Origin: Ursus arctos
Taxonomy: Eukaryota; Chordata; Mammalia; Carnivora; Ursidae
Direction: 5' to 3'
Assembly (NCBI RefSeq): GCF_023065955.2
Contig: NW_026622852.1
Span: 7,286,423 to 7,350,422 of the forward strand
Length of the DNA: 64,000 nucleotides
The first letter of the stretch is position 1, and every line of letters begins with the position of its first letter. The notes under the pieces are model-generated. The model made no database searches and was not told the origin of the DNA. It saw nothing but the letters and a program-made list of their open reading frames with translations. This document shows positions 11,680-24,334 of this stretch, piece after piece. A program made the translations under genes and the position numbers.

Positions 11680-11876
11680 GGGCGCCTGGCTGGCACAGCA
11701 GTTAAGCGTCTGCCTTCGGCTCAGGGCGTGATCCCGGCATTATGGGATCGAGCACCACATCAGGCTCCTCCACTATGAGCCTGCTTCTTCCTCTCCCACT
11801 CCCTCTGCTGTGTTCCCTCTCTCGCTGGCTGTCTCTATCTCTGTTAAATAAATAAATAAAATCTTTAAAAAAAAAA
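11680..11876 (+). mobile_element. Young CAN-SINE, bear-like subfamily
   Basis: An essentially complete element: head ggcgcctggctggcacagca, tRNA-like gttaagcgtctgccttcggc, middle atgagcctgcttcttcctct, tail region gctggctgtctctatctctg, then aataaataaataaaatct and poly-A. A perfect 17-bp target duplication, aagaaaagctgaactag, lies at 11663-11679 and 11877-11893. The low divergence and the tail wording suggest a bear-lineage subfamily (inference). Confidence 0.96.
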
Positions 11877-11893
11877 AAGAAAAGCTGAACTAG

Positions 11894-14036
11894 AAGCCAA
11901 GGCCACAGCTTTGTATGCTTAGACTGTTAGGTATCCCCTTCTCCTAGAAGACTAACTTTATATCTAATTTTAATATTCTAAAGTTTCAATTTCTGTTTCC
12001 CTCATAGCATGACTTGTATCTAATGTATGCCACAATAGCACTTCCAAATGCATGAAACTATAATGCAAATATAATGCAATTAGGTATTAATTCAGACAAT
12101 TTTTAATAAAAATAAATTTTAAATAGATACAAATTAAATTAACTTTTCTTGACAAGATGAACCATACAAGAAAAAAAGATTTATATCTTACAAGCCAATA
12201 ACAAAAAGGGAACTACAAATCACAACAGCATTTGTGTGAATGAGTTGTGACTACATTGGTGAGACATCACTGGTACCCAGAGTCAGTTTTCACCCCCTGA
12301 ATAAGGTTGAACACTTCCTTTGAATGATGTGGTAAAATCTTGCTCTTGTAAAAACTAGAGCATAGAAATAATGTATTATTTTGTATCATCCTGAAAACCT
12401 AAAGAAATTTTCAATGTCAAGGACATTGAAAATAGCCTTCCGTAAAAGCTAAAGCATTACTAAATGTCCTCGTTAAGACATCACAATTAAAGCTTTCTTT
12501 GCAAACCAGATTTTTTTTTCAAATTGCTAATGTGTTTTTAGAGGATTTAGATGATTATCAAAATGCACAAAGCAAACTTTTAAAACACAAGTATTAAGAA
12601 GAATAAAGATTTTCATGGATATTTCAAAAGAAGAAAAAACTCGAAAACAATCCATTAGGAATCACTGAAGGCACAATTGGCTATGATTTGCATTACATCA
12701 GTACTCCAAAACAGTTTTCAAAAGACATTCTTCAGTTGTACCTTAACAAACATAAGATAACCTTATGTACAAGAACTGAAAAATGCAAAACAAATGCCTA
12801 CCTTTCAATAGCAACTGAAGCTGTCCAGTTTATTGCTAAGTCTAAAGGGAATTAATTAGTTAACTTCCTCCATCACTACCAGTTTGAAGTTAAGGGAAAA
12901 AGAACGGGACTAGAGACCTGGAGAAAAGAAAATGTTGGAGGCATAACATGAAAGAAATAAAGAATAATCTTCACTGAAACAAACCTATCTTGTAGTTTAA
13001 AAGGGATACTAGTAAGTTAAAAACAGGGTCATTCATTATAGATGTTCTTTAGTGTGAATCGAAGTACATGAAACAAATTGAAAGAAAGGTTCACCTTTGA
13101 AGTTAGGTTTTCTGCTTGAATTCACATACCCATAGTGCTTTTCACTTTCAATTTGCCTTAATGAATTTACCATTTATATATTAAATAACACTATATGCAA
13201 GCAATCTGCTAATTGCTACAAGCATACAACAGATCAGTTTAATTTCCTCATGTCTAGGACCTCACCATCCAGCAAGAAGGACAGGAATGAGAGATTCATA
13301 TGACCACTATAAATAGTTTTTAATTTGCACCCTGTACATTGATGCCACATCTGAGGGAGAACTGTTCTATTAGGCATTATAAATTTATATATTTATTAAA
13401 GGAATTTTTGTCCAATGATAATAAACTATCTTACTCTCCTGAGTCTAGTGGGGTTTTTTTAATACAGGTATTTAAGCAACAGCAATCACCAAGGCTATGG
13501 AACCATTAGCAGAAACTTTTCCCAATATAGTTTAAAAGGATTTACTTTGATAAATTAAGTGTAGCCCAAATACTAGCTCCATCTTTTCATGCTTACAAAC
13601 TTGATTGGGTAAACACAATCTCAAGTATTCCTTTGAGGGTCAACTAAGAAGTTTTCAACACTCATAACTAAAAGCAGTATGAAAATGCATAGATTTATAT
13701 GGGCAACAGAACTACCACGGGAATCAGAACATTTGCATTTATAGAACTAGCACATTCTCTTCCTGCATGCACTGTGAGAAAGAAAGCCAAGTATATAATT
13801 AGCAGATGGCTTCATGAGAATCAGAGTAATAACATAAATGAATAAAATTTACAAACAACAGGTCTAAGATACCTAATGTGCATATATGTATTCATAATTG
13901 GGTTGCTGTTGACATTGAGTCCATAATATTCAAATGTTATTGACAAATGCCTAAACCCACCTTTTACAATTAGGATGGCATCAGGAAAGGAGTAGTAATA
14001 CCTGCAGCCCATAGACATAGTCTTCTTGTCATACAT
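11894..14036. other. Long non-repetitive-looking AT-rich stretch
   Basis: No exon, RNA gene or repeat family is recognisable across about 2.1 kb. It contains one perfect short hairpin (12407-12433), listed separately. Confidence 0.4.
12407..12433. repeat. Perfect inverted repeat, 12-bp arms, 3-base loop
   Basis: Arm attttcaatgtc at 12407-12418 is exactly complementary to gacattgaaaat at 12422-12433, with loop aag. No T run follows, so it is not a terminator-like structure, and its function is unknown. Confidence 0.9.
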
Positions 14037-14090
14037 ACATATTGTATATCTTGTTATATATGCATATTATATATCTTGTTATATATATAT
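14037..14090. repeat. TA-rich tandem repeat, about 25-bp period
   Basis: Two near copies of a unit beginning catattgtatatcttgtta are followed by a short TA run. Confidence 0.8.
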
Positions 14091-14883
14091 TTAGATGGCT
14101 AACACTATTATCCTCTCTGACTTTCTTTTTCTTGGTTATCATTCATCAACTCTTATGACTGATGCATAGTTCATTTATACGTGTTAACCCCTTTCCATTG
14201 GTCTCTGGTCCAACTGCTGGTATTCTGATTCAATAAGATTCGTGACTACCATCTAAGTCATTACATGTTGACATTTAAGTTTGTGTCAGAGAACATACAG
14301 TTGTTGAGTTAGGGGTGAGGTACAGTTTATCCAAAACTGCAGAATAATCACTATGCATTTTCCCTTAGCATCAGTCTTAATAATGATTAATAAGGATAAA
14401 TATTATTATGGCTATCAGCAACCTTCTCCTTATTGTAGAAGTTATATACTTTGAATATCCAGTTTATTTAAAATAATTTAAAAACTATTTATTTAGCTAG
14501 AGAAATTTTATGGACTGCATGGTTTCAACACATACAGAAATCAAATAATATTTATTGACACGAGATATAAGAGAAAGAACCAAAAGGTTTCATAAAGATT
14601 TTGTAAGCCAAAAACATTATGTTAATTTTCCTTATAGCCCACCTCACCAATCTATGTAACAAAAAGTGGATGAAGAAAGGTTACTAATGCTCCCTTTTCT
14701 GAAGATGTGGCTCTGCTAAGATTCCATGATTTATTACAGCATTACTGAAATATTGACTTTTAAAGACCCCCACATTGATTGAATATTATATACCGAAATG
14801 GACTGATACTTAGAATGTGAATGGGGAAAAATAAGAGTAGTATCCCAAAGTAATTAGTTAGGCAAAAGAAAAAATTACAAATG
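14091..14883. other. Unassigned spacer
   Basis: AT-rich DNA. No gene or family recognised. Confidence 0.4.
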
Positions 14884-14987
14884 AAAGAAGAAAGGAAAGG
14901 AAAGGAAAAGAAAGGAAAGGAGAGGAAAGGAAAGGAAAGGAAAGGAAAGGAAAGGAAAGGAAAGGAAAGGAAAGGAAAAGAGAAAAG
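14884..14987. repeat. (GGAAA)n polypurine microsatellite
   Basis: About 20 consecutive aaagg pentamers with few interruptions form a 100-bp pure-purine strand. Confidence 0.96.
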
Positions 14988-16206
14988 CCATTATAAAAAT
15001 ACAAAGCCATTCAAAAACATTTGAAACTACTCTTCAAGTGGTAATTAAATTAATGGGAAAATTGACACATTTAAACCTTTTATTCCAATATAATGTTCTT
15101 TCAATTTTTATTTGTTTATTAAGCCCCTGTGAAACTATTCATATTACCAAAGGAACACATATACCAAACAACAATATTATGGAGTGAAATGAAAAATGTT
15201 TATGCTATATTAAAGTAAATCATAAAACTTCAAAGAAATTTGTGCTTATGCTTGTTTGCTTTGACCAACACTTCCAAGAACCTAAAGGGTGTGTGTTTCC
15301 TTACAGTCCAGTGGGTATTCCTTAATACAGGGGAAAAAAAGATAAGCATATTTAGGTGACCTCAAAAGGCATATCTAGCTTCAAACTTTATTAGTTTTTA
15401 AAATCAGGATGTTTTGGTTTCAGATGACAGACATTCAGCTAATACTTTCTTAAGAAAAAAATAGCCTGTGAAAAGTAGAATAATACTGGTTTAGGGTACT
15501 GCCAGACACTGGGGCTAGATAGAAGACTCACTGCCTTTTCTTTCCTTTACTCTCAGGCTATTTCTCTTTGTGGTGGTCTCTGGCATCTCTACTCCTGCAT
15601 CATCCTCCCCTTTACCTATTGTCCAAAAGTTCCAAAAATTCCTAGAATTAAATTTCATTCCCTTCATGTCCATCCTTGAATGTATCATTGTGGACAGTGG
15701 TAATAACTACATGATTTGGCAGGTTCTGGGTTATGTGCCAATATCTTGGCTTAGAGTGGCAACAGACATCTCCACAAAGGAAATTTGAGACACCAACTCT
15801 CAACATCTGGTTCATAGATGCACTGCACAGAAAATTTATGAATGATTGATACATTTGTATTCCTTTTTCATCAGTATTCTCAGTTCCATCAGTTGGGTTA
15901 TAGTTTATTTTCTTTCAGCCATGATGGCTGCACAAAGAAAAATATTGCTATTTTTGATTGTTAAGTGTACCATAATTTTGTGGACAAGAATTTTCCCTGA
16001 ATCATACCAAACCTGAAGGAAAGGCATCTTATGAATCTGGTAGGATATTTCTACACTGCTGTGGCCTCCTAGAGCAATTCATCTTAACACAAATGTTCCT
16101 TTCAAAGCTTTATAATATGGGAATGGTGCCTCAAACCTGGTACCATAATTAATTTTGATCTTAGAGTGTTACATGTAGGGAAACCAAAGGGAAGAAATCC
16201 CTAGAG
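14988..16206. other. Mostly unassigned; possible old interspersed repeat at 15405-15840
   Basis: The part at 15411-15430 (tttggtttcagatgacagac), followed by a ctttgtggtggtctctggca block, recalls an old mammalian interspersed repeat that also seems present at 27820-27955. I could not name the family. There is no gene. Confidence 0.35.
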
Positions 16207-16405
16207 CAGTCTTGTCTAGGAGAACTTTCTGTGATGATGGAAATCTTTTCTAGTCTGTGCTGTCCAGCATAGTACCACTGGCCACATGTGGCTATTAAAT
16301 ACTTGAAATATGAAATATGACTAGTATGACTAGGAAACAATTAATTTTGTTTAATTTTAGTTCATTTAAATTTAAATAACTCCATGGGCTACATATTGTA
16401 CAAAA
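16207..16405 (+). mobile_element. MER3 (hAT-Charlie non-autonomous DNA transposon)
   Basis: The sequence follows the roughly 200-bp MER3 consensus from end to end: agaactttctgtgatgatgg, gtctgtgctgtccagcatag, ggccacatgtggctattaaa, then the AT-rich ttagttcatttaaatttaaa and a degenerate right terminus. No coding capacity is expected. Confidence 0.82.
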
Positions 16406-16514
16406 CATCTCCAGACAATAAAGTGCATGAGGTCATGTCTCTGCTATTCATGATTATAGCCTCATGCAATATACCTCATGCAGGTATCTAATTGTGTTGT
16501 TGTTGATAATGACA

Positions 16515-16600
16515 CCAGTAGCTGATCTTTTCAGGCACTTCCTATAAACCAGGCACTGTGCTAAGTTCTTTAAATACTGCATATAAGTATCCTTGCAAAG
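16515..16600 (-). mobile_element. MIR SINE fragment
   Basis: The plus strand reads aaaccaggcactgtgctaag followed by ttctttaaatactgcat, the reversed 3' core of MIR. Confidence 0.75.
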
Positions 16601-16754
16601 ATGTTTCACATCTAACCTAATACTACAGGGTATGTCCCAGAAGTCCAGAGCGTTGTGGTAGACAGTGAAAGACTCCAGTCCATTATAATCTATAAATTGA
16701 GTAGCCCCAATTCAACAGAATATTCTTTTAACAGAATATAATAATACAATGCCA

Positions 16755-18195
16755 CTACTCTTTTTATGAGCTTTATTGAGATATAATTGATATACAAAAA
16801 TTGTATATATTTAGTGTATACTTATAATGAGTTTGGACATATGCAATACACCTGTGATACCATCACAACAATTAAGGCATTAAACTTAGCCATCACCTCT
16901 AAAATTTCCCTGCATTCTTTTGTGTTTTGAGAGCATGAGATCTATCTTCTTAACATATTTTAAGAAGAATATTATTTATTTTAAGAAGAATAATGTATAT
17001 TTTAAGAATATTGTATTAAAACTATGGGCATTTTTTTGTACAGCCAATTTCTAGTATCTATTCACCTTACATAACTGAAACCTGACACCCTTTGATCAAC
17101 AACTCTCCATTTCTCCCCCCCTGCCTAGCCGTGGCAACCACCATTTTATTCTCTGATCCTATGAGTTTGATTATTTTTGGTACCTCATATGAATGGAATC
17201 ATTCAGTATGTGTCATTCAATGACTGGCTTACTTCTTTTAGAATAATTTACTCTATATTCATTCATATTGTAGCAAATGGTAGGATTTCTTTTTTTAAGC
17301 CTGAATAATGTTGTATTGTACATACCACAGATTCTTTATCCATTCATCTGTCAATAGACATTTGGGTTGCTTACATATCTTGGATACAGTGAATGCTGCT
17401 ACAATGTAGTAGCAGCACAGATATCTCCTTGAGATCCTGAATTCAATTCTTTTGGATATATACCCAGAAGTAGAACTGTTGGATCCTGTGGTAGTTCTAT
17501 TTTTTTTTTTTTAATTTTTTGAGGAACTTCCATGCTGTTTTCCATCATGGCCACTCTAATCTACTTTCCCACCAACAGTTTATAGCGATTCCAATTTCTC
17601 CACATCTTCATCAACACTTACTATCTTTTGACTTTTTGATAATAGCTATTCTAACAGGTATGAGGTGATATTTCTTTGTGGTTTAGACTTATATGTCTTT
17701 GAAAATTAATGATCTTGGGCATTTTTTCATATGCCAGTTAGCCATTTGTTTGTCTTCTTTGGAGAAATGTCTATTCAAGTCCTTTGTGCACTTTAAAATC
17801 ATGTTGTTTTTTTGCTATTGACTTGTAGGAATTCCTTATATATTTTGGATAATAACTTCCTATCAGACAGATGGTTTGCAAATATTTTCTCCCATTCCAC
17901 AGGTTGCCTTTTCATTCTGTTGATTGTTTCCTTTCCTGTGCAGAAGCTTTTTAGTCTGTTACAATTCCACTTGTCTATTTTTGGTTTTGCTGCCTGTGCT
18001 TTTGGTGTCAAATCCAAGAAGTTTTTGCCAAGACCAATGTCAAGAAGTTTTCCCTTATGTTTTTTCAAGAGGTTTTACAGTTTCAGGTCTTTTGTTTAAG
18101 TCTTTAATTCATTTTAATTTATTTTTGTGTATAGCATAAGACAGAGGTTCAATTTTATGCTTTCGCATGTGGATATCCAGGTTTCCCAACACAAG
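16755..18195 (-). mobile_element. Old L1 LINE 3' UTR and ORF2 C-terminus, antisense
   Basis: It starts with the reversed L1 3' UTR (gagctttattgagatataat) and runs into reversed ORF2 C-terminal code. Minus-strand frame 17799-18068 reads NFLDLTPKAQAAKPKIDKWN and IKSFCTGKET-like sequence, homologous to the better L1 at 20760-20900. Multiple stops are present. Confidence 0.88.
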
Positions 18196-18661
18196 CACAA
18201 GCACAACTCAATAAATCATATCTTGATTCTTCAAATTTCTCAATGAAGAAAGAATATTCATATGGGGTAGATATTTAGATTTTTAATGCCAGTACTTTTC
18301 TTTTTTGTGATAGACTATTTCTGACTTAAAATTACCACATACTTTATTCGTATATTGCTATGATTTTTCACTTTAATGACCTCTCATGATTTAAATTTGT
18401 CTAACATCAAACCGGTTTTCAGGGGATGTTCTTTTTTATTTATTGTACCATGCCAAAATTGAATGTAGAATTTTTTTTTTTAAGGAAAGAATGGGCCATT
18501 CAATAAGAATTTAGAAATCTTGGGGAATCTAAAGCAAAACAAAGCAAACAGGCAAACAAAAGAAATACATCTGCTACAAAGAGAAACATATGATTAGATA
18601 ACCTTTTTTTCAAAATGAGGAAAGTAAGATAGGGGTTAAAAAACAAAAGTGAATGAAAAAT
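18196..18661. other. Unassigned spacer
   Basis: No gene or repeat family recognised. Confidence 0.4.
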
Positions 18662-18858
18662 GCTTGGGTATGTATCTCAGCCCTGTAACTTATTAAGTAT
18701 GAGGCCTCTAACAATTTTTTAGCCTTCCTATGTATGCCTCAGTTTCCTCATCAGTAAAATGGGGATAACAATAATGACCACCACATAGTGGTGTGAAGAT
18801 TTAATTCAATATATGCAATATACTTAATAGCACCCAGTAGGTGGCTTTAATAAAGATT
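18662..18858 (+). mobile_element. MIR SINE
   Basis: It contains the MIR core tgcctcagtttcctcatcag directly followed by taaaatggggataacaataa. The order and orientation fit a sense MIR. Confidence 0.85.
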
Positions 18859-18864
18859 AACTTT

Positions 18865-18896
18865 ATTTATTTATTTATATTATTTATTTATCATAA
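18865..18896. repeat. (TTTA)n microsatellite
   Basis: Short run of ttta/tttat units. Confidence 0.8.
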
Positions 18897-19391
18897 TAAT
18901 TAATAATGTTATCAACATAGCCAGAATATGGTCTCCACAGAGATGTTTCTCTGCCTAGTTTCTGCATTTCACCATGTGACAGAACAGTCTGCTCTAACTC
19001 TAGATTATACTCAAGCAAAGCTGGGTCCCTCAACATCCAGAGCATAGACAGTAGGGTCTTCCTTTTATTACCATGTTTCTACCTTTTATTACATTACCAA
19101 ATTTCTGAAATCTTATTCATTAATCCCTAAGATTAACATTGGTAGTAATAACAGCCTTTCAAGGGTGACTACTTTCTCTAATTTCTAAGGTGCAGTCTTA
19201 CCCCATGTCTTCCATTAGACAAATAACACTAAAAATTATAAACATAAACTCAGTCCAGAATCTTTTCACTACTACACATTTACTGTTTATTTGATCAAAA
19301 CTTCACAAGTCTGTAACATAAGTATTAGCATACACCTTCAATAAATGAGAAAACTAAAAATCAAAGAAGCCAAGAGATAGATATGGAGTAG
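18897..19391. other. Unassigned spacer
   Basis: AT-rich sequence with no recognised feature. Confidence 0.4.
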
Positions 19392-21444
19392 GTGCCACAA
19401 TTAAAAAATAGAGAATTTCTCAACAAGATCCTAGCTAATAGGATCCAACAGTACATTAAAAGGATCATCCATCAAGACCAAGTGGGATTCATCCCTGGGA
19501 TGCAAGGTTGGTTCAGCATTCACAAATCAATCAGTGTGATAGATCATATCAACAAGAAAAGAGTCAAGAACCATATGATCCTTTCAATTGTTGCAGAAAA
19601 AGCATTTGACAAAATACAGCATCCTTTCCTAATTAAAACCCTTCAGAGTGTAGGGATAGAGGGTACATTCCTCAATTTCATAAAAACCATCTATGAAAAG
19701 CCTACAGCAAATATCATTTTCAACGGGGAAAAGCTGGAAGCTTTTCCCTTAAAATCAGGAACACGACAAGGAGGACCACTCTCCCCATTATTATTCAACA
19801 TAGTACTAGAAGTCCTTGCAACAGCAATCAGACAACAAAAAGGGACAAAAGGTATCCAAATTGGCAAAGAAGAAGTCAAACTGTCTCTCTTCGCAGATGA
19901 CATCATACTCTATATGGAAAACCCAAAAGACTCCACCCCCAAACTACTAGAAGTTATAGAGCAATTCAGTAATGTGGCGGATAGAAAATCAATGCTCAGA
20001 AATCAGTTGCATTTCTATACATGAGCAATGAGACTGAAGAAAGAGAAATTAGGGAATCCATTCCATTTACAATAGCACCAAAAATAATACGTTATCTCAG
20101 AATTAACTTAACCAGAGACATAAAGGATCTATATTTTAGAAACTACAAATCACTCTTGAAAGACATTGAAGAAGACACAAAAAGATGGAAAAATATTCCA
20201 TGCTCATGGATCGGAAGAATTAACATCGTTAAAATGTCTATGCTACCCAGAGCAATCTACACTTTCAATGCCATCCCGATCCAAATACCAATGACATTTT
20301 TCAAAGAACTGGAACAAACAGCCCTTAAATTTGTGTGGAACCAGAAAAGGCCCCGAATCACTAAGGAATTGTTGAAAAGGAAAAACAAAGCTGGGGGCAT
20401 CACAATGCTGGATTTCAAGCTGTACTACAAAACTGTGATTACAAAGACAGCATGGTACTGGCACAAAAACAGACACATAGACCAATGGAACAGAATAGAC
20501 AACCCAGAAATGGATCCTTGGCTCTTTGGGCAACTAATCTTTGACAAAGCAGGAAAACACATCCAGTGGAAAAAAGACAGTCTCTTCAATAAATGGTGCT
20601 GGGAAAATTGGACAGCTACATGCAGCAGAATGAAACTTGTCCACTCTCTCACACCATACACAAAGAGAAACTCCAAATGGATGAAAGACCTCAATGTGAG
20701 ACAGGAATCCATCAAAATCCTAGAGGAGAACATAAGCTATAACTTCTTTGACATCAGCCACAGCAACTTTTTCATGACACATCTCCAAAGGCAAGAGAAA
20801 CAAAAGAAAAAATGAACTTGTGGGGCTTCATCAAGATAAAAAGCTTCTGCACAGCCAAGGAAACAGTCAAAAAAACTAAGAGGCAGCCCACGGAATGGGA
20901 GAAGATATTTGCAAATGACACTACAGATAAAAGACTCGTATCCAAGATCTATAAAGAACTCAAACTCCATACATGTGAAACAAATAATCAAATCAATAAA
21001 TGGGCAGAAGATATGAACAGACACTTTTCCAATGAAGACATACAAATGGCTAACAGACACATGAAAAAATGTTCAAACTCATTAGCCATCAGGGAAATTA
21101 AAATCAAAACTACATTGAGATACCACCTTACACCAGTTAGAATGGCAAAAATTGACAAGGCAGGAAACAACAAATGTTGGAAAGGATGTGGAGAAAGGGG
21201 ATCCCTCTTACACTGTTGGTGGGAATGCAAGTTGGTACAGCTACTTTGGAAAACAATGTGGAGGTCCCTTAAAAAGTTAAAAATTGAGCTACCCTATGAC
21301 CCAGCCATTGCACTACTGTGTATTTACCCCAAAGATACAGACATAGTGAGGAGAAGGGCCATATGCACCCCAATGTTCATAGCAGCATTGTCCACAATAG
21401 CTAAATTGTGGAAGGAGCCGAGATGCCCTTCAACAGATGACTAG
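19392..21444 (+). pseudogene. L1 ORF2 (reverse transcriptase and C-terminal part), two frameshifts
   Basis: Three overlapping frames (19392-20024, 20021-20815, 20812-21444) together give the RT and C-terminal portions of L1 ORF2p, which in intact elements reverse-transcribes L1 RNA at nicked chromosomal DNA. In the first frame the thumb-side motif [12 protein letters not shown] (about residues 125-136) and the FADD active-site motif (residues 167-170, about 19890-19901) are present. The motif A stretch reads [12 protein letters not shown] where the family has [12 protein letters not shown], so the metal-binding aspartate is valine (codon gtt at 19590-19592). The third frame includes a zinc-knuckle-like [18 protein letters not shown] segment. 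Two frameshifts, the truncation and the lost aspartate make it non-functional. Confidence 0.9.
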
Positions 21445-21900
21445 ATTAAGAAGATGTGGCCCATATATACAATGCAATATTACTCAGCCATCAGAAAGAA
21501 TGATTTACACAGTATTTGCAGCAACACGGATGGAACTGGAGGAGATTATGCTAAGTGAAATAAGTCAAGCAGAGAAAGACAATTATCATATGGTTTCACT
21601 CATTTATGGAACGTAAGAAATAGGAAGATCAGTAGGAGAAGGAAGGGAAGAATGAAGAGGGGGTAAACAGAAGGGGGTATGAACCATGAGAGACTGTGGA
21701 CTCTGGGAAACAAACTGAGGACTTTAGAGGGGAGGGGGGTAGGGGATTGGGATAGGTCAGGGATGGGTATTAAGGAGGGCACATATTGCATGGTGCACTG
21801 GGTGTTATATGCAAATAATGAATCATGGAACATTGCATCAAAAACTGGGGATGTACTCTATGGTGATTAATATAACAAAATAAAAATTATTTTAAAAAAA
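19392..21900 (+). mobile_element. Relatively young L1 LINE, 5'-truncated, with 3' UTR and tail
   Basis: This is the best-preserved L1 in the window. ORF2 enters within the reverse transcriptase domain and continues to its C-terminus at about 21444. A 3' UTR with a G-rich purine block (about 21650-21760) follows, then the carnivoran L1 terminal segment and an A-rich end. Only the last ~2.5 kb of a 6-7 kb L1 is present; there is no ORF1 and no endonuclease domain. The exact 5' junction is unclear because the flank is A-rich. A possible target duplication (aaatagagaattt near 19406, aaataaggaattt near 21903) has two mismatches and is not firm. Confidence 0.93.
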
Positions 21901-21905
21901 GGAAA

Positions 21906-24330
21906 TAAGGAATTTGATTCTTGAAGCTAGGTCTTAAAAATCCAAATCCAGAGATATTTTTTCTTTTCCTTTTTTTCCCCCTAAACTTTAGAATTTCTGA
22001 TAATGAATTTTAAGTCGTCAGAGTTCCTTTGTGAGTAAAACAAGAAATGAGAGGGGCGATGCTATAATGTACATCTTTTTACTAGGCTGCAAGGTCATTC
22101 ACAAAAACTACGTTTTGCTAATTGGGTTATCTTGCTGTACCTCTAAAATCCAAATAAACTCCATAAACTTCTTAGAAAGAAAAAAAATAGCAAGGATTCC
22201 ACTGTTCTGTTAGGAACATGTAGTTTTAACTTCAGCCTACTTTAAATGAAAACAGTAAAAAAATTAATCACATTTTAGATTTTACTCTAATGTCTTGTTT
22301 ATGTTACATATGCTTAAAAACATGTTATTCTTATTGAAACTTAGATGTTCATGTGCTGACTTCTATATCAACTGCTATTTTCTCTATGGGAATAATTAAT
22401 TTTTATCACTGCACTTTTGTACATATATTGTTTTCTCACAGTTTCTTTTCCAATCTCAAATTTTTTAATTAAGGATTTTACTTGAAAGAGGATGATAAAA
22501 GGTACAAAGAGATCTGATGTCAAAGCAAAGTACCTCACTGAGAAATATTCAAGTGAATTCTATATTTGTTATCTTAAAATAAAACTTCAAAGGAAATGAT
22601 GGAAGATTTTCAGGTTTCTAACTGTCTTAAAAAGGAAAAGAAACAAAAAAAATGATTAAAAGTGATGAAAAGCCATGTAGATGAATAGGTCTTTATAATC
22701 ATATGTATGACTGCCTACTGGACTCCTAGCTTTTCATTTATTTTATTTCTGGCTTTTCTCTGGTGGAGGGAGAGTATCATTCTTTAATAGAGGGACATTC
22801 TGAATAATTTTAGTACAACACTTAAATCTACTACATAAAAAGGCTTATTTAATCAGGAGCTATGGTTTTGTGATACCATTCTTGACCCATAGTACAGGAC
22901 CTGGCTTTTAATGCATAAAGATATCTGGTTACCATGACTGTAATTACCATAATTTTACACCTATTAATTTTGTCTGTAGAATTAATTTCCATAACTTATG
23001 ACTTGAAACAAAAACATCAGTCTTGTTCCATAGTTTCCAAGAGCAGAATTATTATAAACCTCATAAATGCCAAATGTTATTATTATTTTTCTTTTTTCCT
23101 TTCTCTGAATCCTCCAAACTGATTCCCTCTTATTAAAATTCAAACAGCTGTGAAATGGCCAGGCAATTTAAAGATGAAAGTAAATGTGAAGTGACCTTCA
23201 TCCATGCTGAACAAATAGAATATTATAAACACATTTCTAGTTGAAGTTACACAAAGCAAATTAAGAAATACCTAGGGCTATAATTTACTACAAAAATGTT
23301 TCTTAAATTTCTGACAGTTTCATTTAACTGACTAATTAAATTTGCTTGTAGGCATTTTAGAGATGGAGTCTAATAACACACTGTCATTTGGGAAGAAAAT
23401 GAAAATTACTTTTTTTGTGAGAGAGATGTTTGTAATGGTCCAGGTTTCCTACTAAACATTTGACAAATATCTGTAAGTATTTATGCCTAGCTGTATTAGA
23501 TGATAATGCCAATTCTATTAAAAGGTGATTAAAAGAAAATCTCACACGTAATAATTTGGAACTATAATGTGCATTTTCTAAAGGACCTGTCAAGGGACAA
23601 AGTTAAAATATATTTCTACAACATGAACAATATGCATCCACTATATATTTTGTTTACTCATTTCACAGAAATTAACATGTGAGGATGACCCACTTTACAA
23701 TTCTCCATCCTGGATTGTGTGCTTCTTCCCATGAATGAATGAGATGAATCTCCTCCCCAGGAGTTTGTATGTAGTAGATATCAGCGTGAGACTGCTGTGG
23801 AGGACTTAGCTTGCAGTGTTTCCTAGTATATTGAGAGGGCTAATAGATTTTTTGATTTCCCTCTGAAGAAACCAAGCCTACAAACTCTTTTTTTATTTTT
23901 TTTTTATTTATTTTTTTTTTGGCGTCATGTTGTAAGGCTGCAGGGAAAAACATTCAAATACAGTTTTGCAAACAGTGTCTTCAGGCGAATCTTAGAATAA
24001 AATACCCTACAATCTTCTATAATTATACCCCTGAATTGTGGATAATGGTCAAAACACTGATTTTCTCTTTTTATTCTCTTTAAAAACAATCTAGGCTCTT
24101 GGCATGTAAAATATAAAACACCTGACAACGTTTAATAATTATTTCCTTTCATTATGTGTAATTGTGTTATTCATTTCACAAAAATGACATTTAAGAGAAA
24201 AATGTGAAAGCTACAATTATATAATTATTTTGCCAAGTGCCAATGCTTGTATGCTATGTGAAACCAGACTAGCTCAGGATTTAAAATTTCACTGAATCTA
24301 TGCGCAAAATCATCTACATTTAATTTAGTT
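21906..24330. other. Long unassigned AT-rich stretch
   Basis: No gene, RNA or clear repeat was recognised. A low-complexity T-rich patch lies at about 23888-23922. Confidence 0.4.
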
Positions 24331-24334
24331 CCTC

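Noticed and set aside
11680..11720. tRNA-like sequence with A/B-box character
   Set aside because: It is the tRNA-derived head of a CAN-SINE, with no complete cloverleaf. The same applies to the other SINE heads.
21650..21760. G-rich block considered as a separate regulatory or quadruplex element
   Set aside because: It is part of the L1 3' UTR, where a G-rich purine tract is normal.
19406..21915. aaatagagaattt / aaataaggaattt as target duplication of the large L1
   Set aside because: Two mismatches in an A-rich context make it indistinguishable from chance, so the L1 boundaries are left approximate.
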